A stretch of DNA of 64,000 nt from Glacieibacterium sp965200405. Lineage in GTDB: Bacteria > Pseudomonadota > Alphaproteobacteria > Sphingomonadales > Sphingomonadaceae. Numbering within the stretch: position 1 is the stretch's first letter; each line of letters begins with the position of its first letter. A model generated the notes under the pieces. It did not search any database. It was not told where the DNA came from and worked only from the letters and a program-made list of their open reading frames with translations. Positions 8,123-16,613 of this stretch are shown here, piece after piece. Where the stretch lies: positions 1,736,001 to 1,800,000 of the forward strand of contig NZ_OZ241356.1 in assembly GCF_965200405.1 (NCBI RefSeq), given 5' to 3'. The translations under genes and the position numbers were made by a program.

Positions 8123-9499
8123 CTATCGGCCGCGCGAGTGCAGCGGATTCACCACGACGCGCGGATCGCGACCGGGACGGCTGCTGCCACCCGGCTTGCC
8201 GCCGAAGCTGCGTCCGCCACCGCCGCTACCGCCACCCGATGCACCACGACCACCACTGCTCGGGGCGGCGCGGCTGTCGCGACGGCCGTGCGGGGCACGC
8301 TCGTCACGCTCGCGGGGAGCGGCGGGCGCGGCACGCTCGACCTTGGCAGCGGCGCTGACCAGTGCACGGAAGTCGGCTGGCAGCGGCGTCACGTCGATCT
8401 TCATGCGCGTCAGCTTCTCGATGTCCTTGAGGTAAGGACGCTCGTCCTCGGCGCAGAACGCCACGGCCTGGCCGGCGGCGCCGGCGCGCGCGGTGCGGCC
8501 GATGCGGTGGACATAGCTCTCCGGGACGTTGGGCAGTTCGTAGTTGAAAACATGGCTGACCCCGTCGACGTCGATGCCGCGCGCCGCGATGTCGGTGGCG
8601 ATGAGAACCTTGACCTGGCCCTTCTTGAAGCTGTCGAGCGCCTTTTCGCGCTGGCCCTGGCTCTTGTTGCCGTGGATCGCGACGGCGACGATGCCGGCGT
8701 TGCCGAGCTGGCGAACGACGCGGTCGGCGCCGTGCTTGGTGCGAGTGAACACCAGCGAGCGCTCGACGCCTTCGGCGCGGAGTTCGATCTGCAGCAGCGC
8801 GGGCTTTTCAGCCTGATTGACGAAGATGACGCGCTGGTCGACGCGCTCGGCGGTCGTCGCGGCCGGCTTGACCGAGATCTTGAGCGGGTCGGTCAGGAAG
8901 CGGCTGGCCAGTTCCTCGATAGCGCGCGGCATGGTGGCCGAGAAGAACAGCGTCTGGCGCTGCTTCGGGACCATCGTGACGATGCGCTTCAGCGCGTGGA
9001 TGAAGCCGAGGTCGAGCATCTGGTCGGCCTCGTCGAGGATCAGCACCTCGACCATGCGCAGGGTCAGCGCGCCGCGATCGATCAGGTCGATCAGTCGGCC
9101 CGGCGTCGCGACCAGAACGTCGACGCCGTACTGCATGGCGCGCTCCTGACGGTTGATCGGCACGCCGCCGAACACCGTCTCGACGCGCAGTTTCAGATAC
9201 TTGCCATAAACGGCAAAGCTCTCGGCGATCTGCGAAGCGAGCTCGCGGGTCGGGGCGAGCACCAGGCAGCGAACTTGGCCGCGGCTCAGCGTCTTGGGCG
9301 CTGCGCTCAGGCGGTGCAGGGTCGGCAGCGCGAAGGCCGCGGTCTTGCCGGTACCGGTCTGGGCGATGCCGCACAGGTCGCGGCCGTCCATGACGCCGGG
9401 AATTGCCTGCACCTGGATCGGCGTCGGCTCGGTATAACCCTTGGCATCAAGGGCTCGGGTGATGGGCTCGGCGAGGCCGAAGCTCGAGAAATAGGTCAT
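8123..9499 (-). CDS. rhlE: DEAD-box RNA helicase, RhlE type
   Basis: A 458-residue ATP-dependent RNA helicase. The Q-motif region (TPIQVQAIP) is followed by AQTGTGKT (motif I), PTRELA (Ia), TPGR, DEAD (II), SAT (III) and HRIGRTAR (VI) in correct order. The last 70 residues are Arg/Gly/Ser-rich, typical of RNA-binding tails. The ATG at 9499 (MTYFSSFG) is preferred; an in-frame ATG five codons earlier is possible. The role is probably RNA remodelling in ribosome assembly or mRNA decay. The mRNA appears to have a hairpin-bearing leader (9520-9535). Confidence 0.9.
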   Translation of the reverse strand: MTYFSSFGLAEPITRALDAKGYTEPTPIQVQAIPGVMDGRDLCGIAQTGTGKTAAFALPTLHRLSAAPKTLSRGQVRCLVLAPTRELASQIAESFAVYGKYLKLRVETVFGGVPINRQERAMQYGVDVLVATPGRLIDLIDRGALTLRMVEVLILDEADQMLDLGFIHALKRIVTMVPKQRQTLFFSATMPRAIEELASRFLTDPLKISVKPAATTAERVDQRVIFVNQAEKPALLQIELRAEGVERSLVFTRTKHGADRVVRQLGNAGIVAVAIHGNKSQGQREKALDSFKKGQVKVLIATDIAARGIDVDGVSHVFNYELPNVPESYVHRIGRTARAGAAGQAVAFCAEDERPYLKDIEKLTRMKIDVTPLPADFRALVSAAAKVERAAPAAPRERDERAPHGRRDSRAAPSSGGRGASGGGSGGGGRSFGGKPGGSSRPGRDPRVVVNPLHSRGR

Positions 9500-9519
9500 G
9501 ATAATACTTTGCAAGTCAC

Positions 9520-9535
9520 GTGCGGAATCGCACGG
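9520..9535 (-). promoter_or_regulatory. Hairpin in the rhlE leader; otherwise empty 276-bp gap
   Basis: CGTGCG-GAAT-CGCACG is a perfect 6-bp stem with a 4-nt loop, about 20 nt before the helicase start on the minus strand. Structured leaders are common in cold-regulated helicase mRNAs, so a regulatory role is conceivable. The rest of the gap to 9775 shows no gene or strong motif. Confidence 0.35.
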
Positions 9536-9775
9536 CGAACGGGTCGCCGGTCATGGCGACGCGAACGCGGGTTCGCTGACGACCCGCGTGATTGGGGTAG
9601 CCTTGGTGGCTTGCGTCCGAGAAGGGGTCGGAGCCTGTTGGCCCTATCACGCACCCGTCCTGGCGATACACTGCACCGCTGACGCCCGGCGCATATGGTG
9701 GAATGTTCCGGATAAGTCAATGCTCGGACCCGGATCGTCTTGCACCGTCCGGCGCGGCGGTGCATTACGCGGCGC

Positions 9776-10201
9776 ATGCTGACCCAGCGTTCGCGATACG
9801 CCCTACGGGCCCTGATCTTCCTGGCCCGCTCCTCGAGCATCGCGCCGGTACCGATGAGCGCGATCGCTGCAGATCAAAAGCTGCCGCGCAAGTTCCTCGA
9901 GATCATCCTGCTGGAGCTGAAGAACGGCGGGCTGGTGACCAGTTACCGCGGCAAGATGGGCGGCTATCGGCTGGCCCGTCCGGCCTCGACGATCAGCTTC
10001 GGCGAGATCATCCGCCTGATCGAAGGGCCGCTGGCGCTGGTGCCTTGTGTCAGCCAGACTGCGTATCAGCGCTGCCCGGACTGTTTCGAGGAGTCGGTCT
10101 GCGCCATCCGCAAGGTGATGACCGTGGTTCGCGACCAGACCGCTGCGATCCTCGATCATACCAGCCTGGCGGACATCGATCCGGTCCGCGTCGCCGCATA
10201 G
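9776..10201 (+). CDS. Rrf2 family transcriptional regulator with four clustered cysteines
   Basis: A 141-residue winged-helix regulator. The N-terminal TQRSRYALRALIFLA, the recognition region with PRKFLEIILLELKNGG and the wing SYRGKMGGYRLARP are typical Rrf2. Cys91, Cys100, Cys103 and Cys109 form a cluster (C-x8-C-x2-C-x5-C) where IscR-like members hold an Fe-S cluster, so it may sense Fe-S, thiol or redox status. It stands immediately upstream of the sulfate transport genes and 69 bp before a perfect palindrome, so it probably controls sulfur uptake. The ATG at 9776 begins the canonical N-terminus. Confidence 0.88.
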   Translation: MLTQRSRYALRALIFLARSSSIAPVPMSAIAADQKLPRKFLEIILLELKNGGLVTSYRGKMGGYRLARPASTISFGEIIRLIEGPLALVPCVSQTAYQRCPDCFEESVCAIRKVMTVVRDQTAAILDHTSLADIDPVRVAA

Positions 10202-10269
10202 GCAGTAGTCCTTAAAGCCTTGGCGTCAGCAAAGCGTGGCTTCGCGTCAATCAAGTTTAACTCATATTG

Positions 10270-10286
10270 CCTACTAGCCTAGTAGG
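10270..10286 (+). promoter_or_regulatory. 17-bp perfect palindrome, candidate Rrf2 operator
   Basis: CCTACTAG-C-CTAGTAGG is a perfect 8-bp inverted repeat with one central base, 46 bp before the sulfate-binding protein start and downstream of the Rrf2 gene. The surrounding stretch is AT-richer than average. Position, symmetry and neighbour suggest it is the site where the Rrf2 regulator acts on the cys operon. Confidence 0.6.
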
Positions 10287-10331
10287 GTTAGGTTCGCTTA
10301 TCGTCCGCATCGTCGGATAAAGGGAGACGAT

Positions 10332-11336
10332 ATGCGCCTGACTTTTCGATTTGCGGCGGCAGCGGCGGCGATCGCTCTGGCGGTGCCCGCATGGTCGGCG
10401 AACGTCACCCTGCTGAATGTCAGCTACGACCCGACCCGCGAATTGTACAAGTCGGTCAACGCCGCCTTTGCCGCCGACTGGAAGGCCAAGACCGGCGACG
10501 TGGTGACGATCAACCAGTCGCACGGCGGCTCGGGCAAGCAGGCCCGCTCGGTCATCGACGGCCTCGAGGCCGATGTCGTGACGCTTGGGCTGGCCTATGA
10601 CATCGACGAGATCGCCAGCCGGGCCAAGCTGCTGCCGACCAACTGGCAGAGCCGGCTGCCGCAGCATTCGACGCCTTATTATTCGACCATCGTGTTTCTG
10701 GTGCGCAAGGGTAACCCCAAGAACATTCGCGACTGGGACGATCTGGTAAAGCCGGGCATCTCGGTGATCACGCCCAACCCCAAGACCAGCGGCGGCGCCC
10801 GCTGGAACTACCTCGCGGCCTGGGGTTATGCGCAGAAGAAGTATGGCAACGCGGCTGCGGCGCGCGATTACATGACCAAGCTACTCCACAACGTGCCGGT
10901 GCTCGACAGTGGCGCGCGTGGCTCGACCACGACCTTTGTCCAGCGCGGGCAGGGCGATGTCCTGCTGGCCTGGGAGAACGAGGCGTATTTGTCCCAAAAG
11001 GACCAGCCCGGCCAGTTCGAGATCGTCGCGCCGTCGGTCAGTATCCGCGCCGAGCCGCCGGTCGCGGTGATCGACAAGAACGCCGATCGCCACGGCACCC
11101 GCAAGGTTGCCGAAGCATATCTAAAGTTCCTGTACACGCCGGCGGCGCAGGCGATCATCGGAGAGAATTACTACCGGCCGATCGATGCGGCAGCCCAGGT
11201 CAAATATGCTGCCAGCTTTCCCAAGATACCGTTGTTCACGATCGACAAGAACTTCGGCGGCTGGGCCAAGACGCAGGCCGTTCACTTCGCCGACGGCGGC
11301 ATCTTCGACCAGATCTTCGAAGCCGCAAAACGCTGA
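10332..11336 (+). CDS. cysP: Sulfate/thiosulfate ABC transporter, periplasmic binding protein
   Basis: A 334-residue protein with a signal peptide (about residues 1-22) followed by VTLLNVSYDPTRELYKSVN, the family N-terminal signature. Other conserved blocks are INQSHGGSGKQARSV, ADVVTLGLAYDID, ITPNPKTSGGARWNYLAAWG and FEIVAPSVSIRAEPPVAVID. It delivers sulfate or thiosulfate to CysT/CysW/CysA, encoded 2.5 kb downstream. The symbol sbp would be equally valid. GGAGA precedes the ATG, and the palindrome at 10270 lies in its promoter region. Confidence 0.92.
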   Translation: MRLTFRFAAAAAAIALAVPAWSANVTLLNVSYDPTRELYKSVNAAFAADWKAKTGDVVTINQSHGGSGKQARSVIDGLEADVVTLGLAYDIDEIASRAKLLPTNWQSRLPQHSTPYYSTIVFLVRKGNPKNIRDWDDLVKPGISVITPNPKTSGGARWNYLAAWGYAQKKYGNAAAARDYMTKLLHNVPVLDSGARGSTTTFVQRGQGDVLLAWENEAYLSQKDQPGQFEIVAPSVSIRAEPPVAVIDKNADRHGTRKVAEAYLKFLYTPAAQAIIGENYYRPIDAAAQVKYAASFPKIPLFTIDKNFGGWAKTQAVHFADGGIFDQIFEAAKR

Positions 11337-11370
11337 CATCCGGATAACCGTCCTGCGTGACTGAATGACA

Positions 11371-11492
11371 TGGCTGCGTCCGGCGAAAGCCGTGACGCGG
11401 TGACCAGCCAGGTTTGCATCGCGAGCGCGTGGGCAAACGGCTCCCGGCGCGTGCCGGGTTGGACATGAGCCGGACAAGGGGACCGAACCCCT
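11371..11492 (+). promoter_or_regulatory. Highly structured leader before the cys-operon receptor
   Basis: The 182-bp gap between the binding protein and the receptor folds into several consecutive stems. TGGCT-GCGTC closes on GACGC...AGCCA around CGGC-GAAA-GCCG (11371-11410). GTTTGC pairs with GCAAAC (11412-11438). CGGCTC pairs with GAGCCG and encloses CCCGGC-GCGT-GCCGGG (11438-11472). AGGGG pairs with CCCCT (11477-11492). The last stem ends 26 nt before the ATG. This density is more than a simple terminator and suggests a cis-acting RNA or a processing/attenuation region. I could not match it to a named riboswitch class. Confidence 0.45.
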
Positions 11493-11518
11493 AGTTCAAC
11501 TAAAACAAGGGGGCTGAA

Positions 11519-13867
11519 ATGAAGCTTTTGCTCAACGGCGCAGCTATGTCTGCGATGATCCTCGGCGCCGGTAGCGGCTTTGCGCAAACCGCGCCGGTTC
11601 AGATTGCCGCGGCCGAAGATGCCGCCGACGACACCATCATCGTCACCGCGCGCCGTCGCGACGAGGCTGCGCAGGACGTGCCGATTGCACTAGCGGTCGT
11701 CGGCGGTGCGCAGCTCGAGGCGACCGGCAGTTTCAACGTCAGCCGCCTGACGCAGTTGCAGCCGTCGCTGCAGTTCATTTCATCGAACCCACGCAATTCT
11801 GCAGTCAACATCCGCGGCATCGGCGCCCCGTTCGGCCTGACCAACGACGGCATCGAACAGGGCGTCGGCGTGTATGTCGATCAGGTCTATTATGCCCGCA
11901 TCGCCGCGGCGACGCTCGACTTCGTCGATGTCGAGCAGGTCGAGGTCCTGCGTGGGCCGCAGGGGACTTTGTATGGCAAGAACACCACCGCCGGCGCCCT
12001 TAACATCACGACGCGCAAGCCGACCTTCGAGCTCGAGGGCCGCGCCGAGCTGAGCTACGGCAATCTCGATTACATTCAGGCCAAGGCGTCGATCTCGGGG
12101 CCGTTGTCCAAGACCCTCGCGGCGCGGATCAGCGCTTCGTTCACCCAGCGCGACGGCACCCTGTTCAACACCGTCACCCAGCGCCGGGTCAACGAGCTCG
12201 ACAATATCGGCGTCCGCGGCCAGCTGTTGTGGCAGGCGGCCGAGAACTTCGACGTGACGCTGAGCGGCGACTATAACCGCCAGAACCCGGCCGGCTTTGC
12301 CCAGAACTACGCCTTTGTCGTGCCGACGGCACGCGCCGCGAACCGGCAATATGCCAACCTCGCGCGCCTTTCGAACTATGCGCCGGCCAGCACCAATCCG
12401 TTCGACCGCCTTGTCGACAACGACGGCCTGCTCGAGGCCAAGCAGATCCTCGCCGGTACCTCGCTATTGGCAAATTGGGACGTTGGGCCGCTGACGCTGA
12501 CCTCGATCACCGCGTGGCGCAAATGGGACTGGTATCCGCAGAACGACCGCGACTTCATCGGCCTGCCGATCACCACGGTCTCGGCGAACCCGTCGAAGCA
12601 GCGCCAGTTCAGCCAGGAGCTGCGCGCTACCTCGAACGGCAACAACACCGTCGATTACACTGTCGGGCTCTATTACTTCCACCAGACGATCAACACCGAC
12701 GGTGTCCAGGTCCAGGGCAGCGCCGCCAGCCTGTGGCTGCTCGGGCCGACCAACGGCGCCAATCCAGCTCTGCTCGACGGCTTGCGCTCCGATAACGACA
12801 TCGACCTGACCAATGATTCGGCCGCGCTGTTCGGCAAGGTGACATGGAACATCACCGATCGCCTGAAGCTGGCACCGGGCCTGCGCGTCAATTACGACAA
12901 GAAGAACGGTAGCTACATCGCCACAGTTTCGGGCGGGCTGACCCCGGTGACCGCGGCGCAGCAGGCGCTCAAGAATGGCGTGCTGCAGAGCCAGAATTAT
13001 GCAGCCAAGTTCAGCGACTGGAACGTCTCGGGCGATGTCACCCTGTCGTACAAGCCGGTCGACGAGGTGCTGGCCTATGCGACATATGCCAAATCGTTCA
13101 AGTCGGGCGGCATTAACCTGTCGGGCATCCCGACGCTCGCCGATGGCGTGACCCCGGCGCTGGCCACCGCGACGGTCAAGCCCGAGACGGTCAACCACTA
13201 TGAGATCGGCCTGAAGACGCAGTTCATCGACAATGCCGTGACGCTCAACCTGTCGGCGTTCCGCACCGATATCCACGATTATCAGGCAACCGTCGTCAAC
13301 GGCAGCGTCGGCGTCATCCGCGGCTATCTCGCCAATGTCGAAAAGGTGCGGTCGAGCGGCGTCGAGGCCGACCTGTCGATCCGCCCGTCGCGCAACTTCA
13401 ACGTCTACGCCAGCTTTGCCTATACCGATGCGAAGTACGTCTCGTTCACCGGCGCACCACCGCCGGTGGAGTTGACCGGCGGCACGATTCAGTCGGTCGA
13501 CGCCTCGGGCGGCCGGCTGCCCGGCGTGTCGAAATACGCGCTGAGCTATGGCGGCGAATGGCGCATCCCGGCGACGCCGCTGGGCCATGAAGGCGACTTC
13601 TACATCGGCATCGACGGCAATCTGCGCTCCGACTTCTCATCGAGCCCGACGCCGTCGAAATACCAGAACGTCGAGGGCTATGTCCTGACCAACGTCCGCG
13701 CCGGCTTCCGCACCGCAGGCGGCTGGGAGGTCTTCGGCTGGGTCCGCAACGCCTTCAAGACCGAGTATTTCGACTTCCTGACAGCGGCGCCCGGCAGCAC
13801 CGGTTTGATCGTCGGCCAACTCGGCGATCCACGAACCTTTGGCGCAACCGTTAAAGCGCGGTTCTGA
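11519..13867 (+). CDS. TonB-dependent receptor embedded in the sulfate transport operon
   Basis: A 782-residue outer-membrane receptor. Signal peptide residues 1-22; TonB box near DDTIIVTARRR; plug domain with VNIRGIGAPFG, VDQVYYAR and VEVLRGPQGTLYGKNTTAGA; then a 22-strand barrel ending in an aromatic C-terminus (VKARF). It belongs to the broad FyuA/Fiu-like group common in sphingomonads, whose ligands cannot be read from sequence. Its place between the sulfate-binding protein and cysT implies a sulfur compound too large or dilute for porins, such as a sulfate ester or sulfonate, but this is inference. A GGGGG ribosome site precedes the ATG. Confidence 0.85.
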   Translation: MKLLLNGAAMSAMILGAGSGFAQTAPVQIAAAEDAADDTIIVTARRRDEAAQDVPIALAVVGGAQLEATGSFNVSRLTQLQPSLQFISSNPRNSAVNIRGIGAPFGLTNDGIEQGVGVYVDQVYYARIAAATLDFVDVEQVEVLRGPQGTLYGKNTTAGALNITTRKPTFELEGRAELSYGNLDYIQAKASISGPLSKTLAARISASFTQRDGTLFNTVTQRRVNELDNIGVRGQLLWQAAENFDVTLSGDYNRQNPAGFAQNYAFVVPTARAANRQYANLARLSNYAPASTNPFDRLVDNDGLLEAKQILAGTSLLANWDVGPLTLTSITAWRKWDWYPQNDRDFIGLPITTVSANPSKQRQFSQELRATSNGNNTVDYTVGLYYFHQTINTDGVQVQGSAASLWLLGPTNGANPALLDGLRSDNDIDLTNDSAALFGKVTWNITDRLKLAPGLRVNYDKKNGSYIATVSGGLTPVTAAQQALKNGVLQSQNYAAKFSDWNVSGDVTLSYKPVDEVLAYATYAKSFKSGGINLSGIPTLADGVTPALATATVKPETVNHYEIGLKTQFIDNAVTLNLSAFRTDIHDYQATVVNGSVGVIRGYLANVEKVRSSGVEADLSIRPSRNFNVYASFAYTDAKYVSFTGAPPPVELTGGTIQSVDASGGRLPGVSKYALSYGGEWRIPATPLGHEGDFYIGIDGNLRSDFSSSPTPSKYQNVEGYVLTNVRAGFRTAGGWEVFGWVRNAFKTEYFDFLTAAPGSTGLIVGQLGDPRTFGATVKARF

Positions 13868-13897
13868 TCGGCGACGCGACCTGCTAGCGTGGTCCGG

Positions 13898-14737
13898 ATG
13901 ACCGTTCGAACTCCCCGCGTGCGCCGCTCGATCATACCGGGATTCCGGCTGACGCTCGGGTTCACCATCTTCTATCTGTCGGTGATCGTGCTGATCCCGC
14001 TGTCGGCGGTCTATATCAAGACTGCCGGAATGGGCTGGGACCAGTTCGTCGCCGTGGCCCTGTCGCGGCGCTCGCTGCTCGCCTACCGGCTCAGTTTCGG
14101 AGCGGCAGCGGCGGCGGCGGCGGTCAATGCAGTGTTCGGGCTGATCGTCGCCTGGGTGCTGGTTCGTTATCAATTCCCGGGCAAGCGCATCGTCAGCGCG
14201 CTGGTCGACCTGCCGTTCGCGCTGCCGACCGCCGTCGCCGGCATCGCGCTGACCGCGCTTTATGGACCGAACGGGCCGTTGGGCGCGGCGCTGGCGCAGA
14301 TCGGCATCAAGGCCGCATTCACGCCGCTAGGGGTGGTGATCGCGCTGACGTTCATCGGGCTGCCGTTCGTCGTGCGCACCGTCGAACCGGTGCTCGCCGA
14401 CCTCAGCGGCGAAGTCGAGGAAGCCGCCGCCTCGCTGGGGGCGTCGCGATGGCAATGCTTCACACGAGTGATCCTGCCGGCCGTCGCGCCGGCGCTGGTC
14501 ACCGGCGCGGCGCTGGCCTTTGCGCGCGGAGTGGGCGAATACGGCTCGGTGATCTTCATCGCTGGCAATCTGCCGTTCAAATCCGAAATCGCGCCGCTGC
14601 TGATCATCCAGCAGCTGGAACAGTATAACTATGCCGGGGCGACTGCGATCGCGGTGACGATGCTGACCGCGTCGTTCGCGCTGTTGTTCGCGATCAACGC
14701 CGTGCAGGCCTGGGACCGGGGGCGTCGCGAGGCATGA
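13898..14737 (+). CDS. cysT: Sulfate ABC transporter permease CysT (CysU)
   Basis: A 279-residue inner-membrane protein with six predicted helices. The EAA loop reads EVEEAAASLGASRWQCFTRV, which contacts CysA, and the family signature GEYGSVIFIAGNLPF follows. It pairs with CysW to form the sulfate/thiosulfate channel. The ATG at 13898 is preferred over a GTG three codons earlier; the gap from the receptor is 30 bp. Its stop overlaps the cysW start (ATGA). Confidence 0.92.
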   Translation: MTVRTPRVRRSIIPGFRLTLGFTIFYLSVIVLIPLSAVYIKTAGMGWDQFVAVALSRRSLLAYRLSFGAAAAAAAVNAVFGLIVAWVLVRYQFPGKRIVSALVDLPFALPTAVAGIALTALYGPNGPLGAALAQIGIKAAFTPLGVVIALTFIGLPFVVRTVEPVLADLSGEVEEAAASLGASRWQCFTRVILPAVAPALVTGAALAFARGVGEYGSVIFIAGNLPFKSEIAPLLIIQQLEQYNYAGATAIAVTMLTASFALLFAINAVQAWDRGRREA

Positions 14738-15576
14738 AGGCACGGGCATCGACGGGCGACCCGCGCTGGGTCCGCTATCTGCTGATCTCGGTGGCGCTGG
14801 CGTTCCTGTTGCTCAACCTGGCGCTGCCGCTCGGCGCGGTGTTCCTGGAGGCGTTGCGTAAGGGCTGGGGCGCCTACAAGGCCGGCATCGTCGAGCATGA
14901 CGCGCTGGCCGCGGTGCGCCTGACGCTGCTGGTTGCCGCGATCGCGGTGCCGCTCAACGTGGTCTTCGGGCTCGCCGCGTCCTGGGCGATCACCAAGTTC
15001 GATTTCCGCTGGAAGTCGGTGCTGATCTCGCTGATCGACCTGCCGTTCTCGGTGTCGCCGGTGGTCAGCGGCCTGATCTACGTTCTGCTGTTCGGCCTGC
15101 AGGGCTGGTTCGGGCAGAGCCTGCGCGACGAGAATATCCAGATAATCTTCGCGGTGCCGGGGATCGTGCTGGCGACCGTCTTCGTCACCTTTCCATTCGT
15201 GGCGCGCGAACTGATCCCGCTGATGCAGGAGCAGGGGCGCGACGACGAGGAGGCAGCGCGGTCGCTGGGCGCCTCGGGCCTGTCGACCTTCTGGCACGTC
15301 ACGCTGCCCAACATCCGCTGGGGGCTGATGTACGGCGTGCTGCTGTGCAACGCCCGCGCGATGGGCGAGTTCGGCGCGGTATCGGTGGTCAGCGGGCATA
15401 TCCGCGGCCTGACCAACACCATGCCGCTACACATCGAGATCCTGTACAACGAGTATAATTTCGTCGCTGCTTTTGCCGTCGCGTCGCTGCTGGCTGGTCT
15501 TGCTTTGATCACGCTGGTGGTGAAGTCGCTGCTCGAATGGCGTTTCCAGGGCCAGTTGGCGGGAGCCTCGCATTGA
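14734..15576 (+). CDS. cysW: Sulfate ABC transporter permease CysW
   Basis: A 280-residue second permease subunit with six hydrophobic helices. The EAA loop is DDEEAARSLGASGLSTFWHV, and the GEFGAVSVVSGHIRGLTNTM block is typical of CysW. It overlaps cysT at ATGA and cysA at TTGA, so the three genes are translated as a unit. Normal length. Confidence 0.92.
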   Translation: MKARASTGDPRWVRYLLISVALAFLLLNLALPLGAVFLEALRKGWGAYKAGIVEHDALAAVRLTLLVAAIAVPLNVVFGLAASWAITKFDFRWKSVLISLIDLPFSVSPVVSGLIYVLLFGLQGWFGQSLRDENIQIIFAVPGIVLATVFVTFPFVARELIPLMQEQGRDDEEAARSLGASGLSTFWHVTLPNIRWGLMYGVLLCNARAMGEFGAVSVVSGHIRGLTNTMPLHIEILYNEYNFVAAFAVASLLAGLALITLVVKSLLEWRFQGQLAGASH

Positions 15577-16610
15577 CCGTCGAAGCCGAGAACATCGTCA
15601 AGCGCTTCGGCACTTTTCCCGCGTTGAACGGCGTCAGCCTGGCCGCGCGCCCGGGCGAGTTCCTGGCGCTGCTGGGTCCTTCGGGATCAGGCAAGACGAC
15701 GCTGCTCCGCATCCTGGCGGGGCTGGACTTTCCCGACGCCGGGGTGGTGCGCTTCGACGGTGACGACATGAGCGACCGCCCGGCCCGCGAGCGCGGCGTC
15801 GGCTTCGTCTTCCAGCATTACGCGCTGTTCCGCCACATGACGGTGGCCGCCAACATCGCCTTCGGCCTGACCGTCAAGCGTCGCCGAGACCGGCCATCGG
15901 GCGCCGCGATCAAGGCCCGGGTCGAGGAATTGCTCAAGCTGGTCCAGCTCCCCGACATCGGCGGGCGCTATCCGGCGCAATTGTCCGGTGGGCAACGTCA
16001 GCGGGTGGCACTGGCCCGGGCGCTGGCCGTGGAGCCGCGCGTCCTTCTCCTCGACGAGCCGTTCGGGGCGCTCGATGCCAAGGTTCGCAAGGACCTGCGC
16101 CGCTGGCTCCGCGCCATTCACGACGAGACCGGGGTGACCTCGATCTTCGTCACCCACGACCAGGAGGAAGCGCTCGACCTCGCCGACCGCGTCGTCGTCA
16201 TGAACCGGGGCAAGATCGAGCAGTTCGACACGCCCGACGTCGTCTACAACCGCCCGGCCACCGCTTTCGTCTGCGATTTCCTCGGCAATGCCAGCAAGTT
16301 CGACTGTCGCCTTGCCGGCGGCACCGTCGAGCTCGGCGGGCTCAAGCTGCCCAATACCGCCCCGCCGATCGCCGACGGACCGGGCATCGCCTTCGTCCGC
16401 CCGCATGAATTCAGCCTTGGCAAATCCGGCGAGCCCGGCTTGCCGGTGACGTTGCGCCGCCTCGCCCATGCAGGGGCCCTCGCGGCGCTGGAGTTCGAAG
16501 GCGCCGGCGGCCAGTTGATCGAGGTCACTCTGGACCGCGCGCCCGATGGCCTGGCGCCCGGCGCCGCGCTGGTCCTCGTGCCCACCACGGTGCGCGCCTA
16601 CCCGGCCTGA
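15573..16610 (+). CDS. cysA: Sulfate ABC transporter ATP-binding protein CysA
   Basis: A 345-residue ATPase driving sulfate import. Walker A is GPSGSGKTT, the Q-loop lies in FVFQHYALF, the signature is LSGGQRQR, Walker B is LLLDEPFGALD, and the H-loop is VTHDQEEAL. A C-terminal TOBE-like regulatory region (about 245-345) contains FVRPHEFSL. The TTG at 15573 overlapping the cysW stop gives the normal VEAENIVKRFG start; an ATG 12 codons earlier adds residues unlike the family. The gene ends only 3 bp from the convergent diguanylate cyclase. Confidence 0.92.
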   Translation: MTVEAENIVKRFGTFPALNGVSLAARPGEFLALLGPSGSGKTTLLRILAGLDFPDAGVVRFDGDDMSDRPARERGVGFVFQHYALFRHMTVAANIAFGLTVKRRRDRPSGAAIKARVEELLKLVQLPDIGGRYPAQLSGGQRQRVALARALAVEPRVLLLDEPFGALDAKVRKDLRRWLRAIHDETGVTSIFVTHDQEEALDLADRVVVMNRGKIEQFDTPDVVYNRPATAFVCDFLGNASKFDCRLAGGTVELGGLKLPNTAPPIADGPGIAFVRPHEFSLGKSGEPGLPVTLRRLAHAGALAALEFEGAGGQLIEVTLDRAPDGLAPGAALVLVPTTVRAYPA

Positions 16611-16613
16611 GCC

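Noticed and set aside
8099..9682. 527-codon open frame opposite the RhlE helicase
   Set aside because: Antisense shadow of a GC-rich gene; the helicase has all family motifs, while this frame has no recognisable domain.
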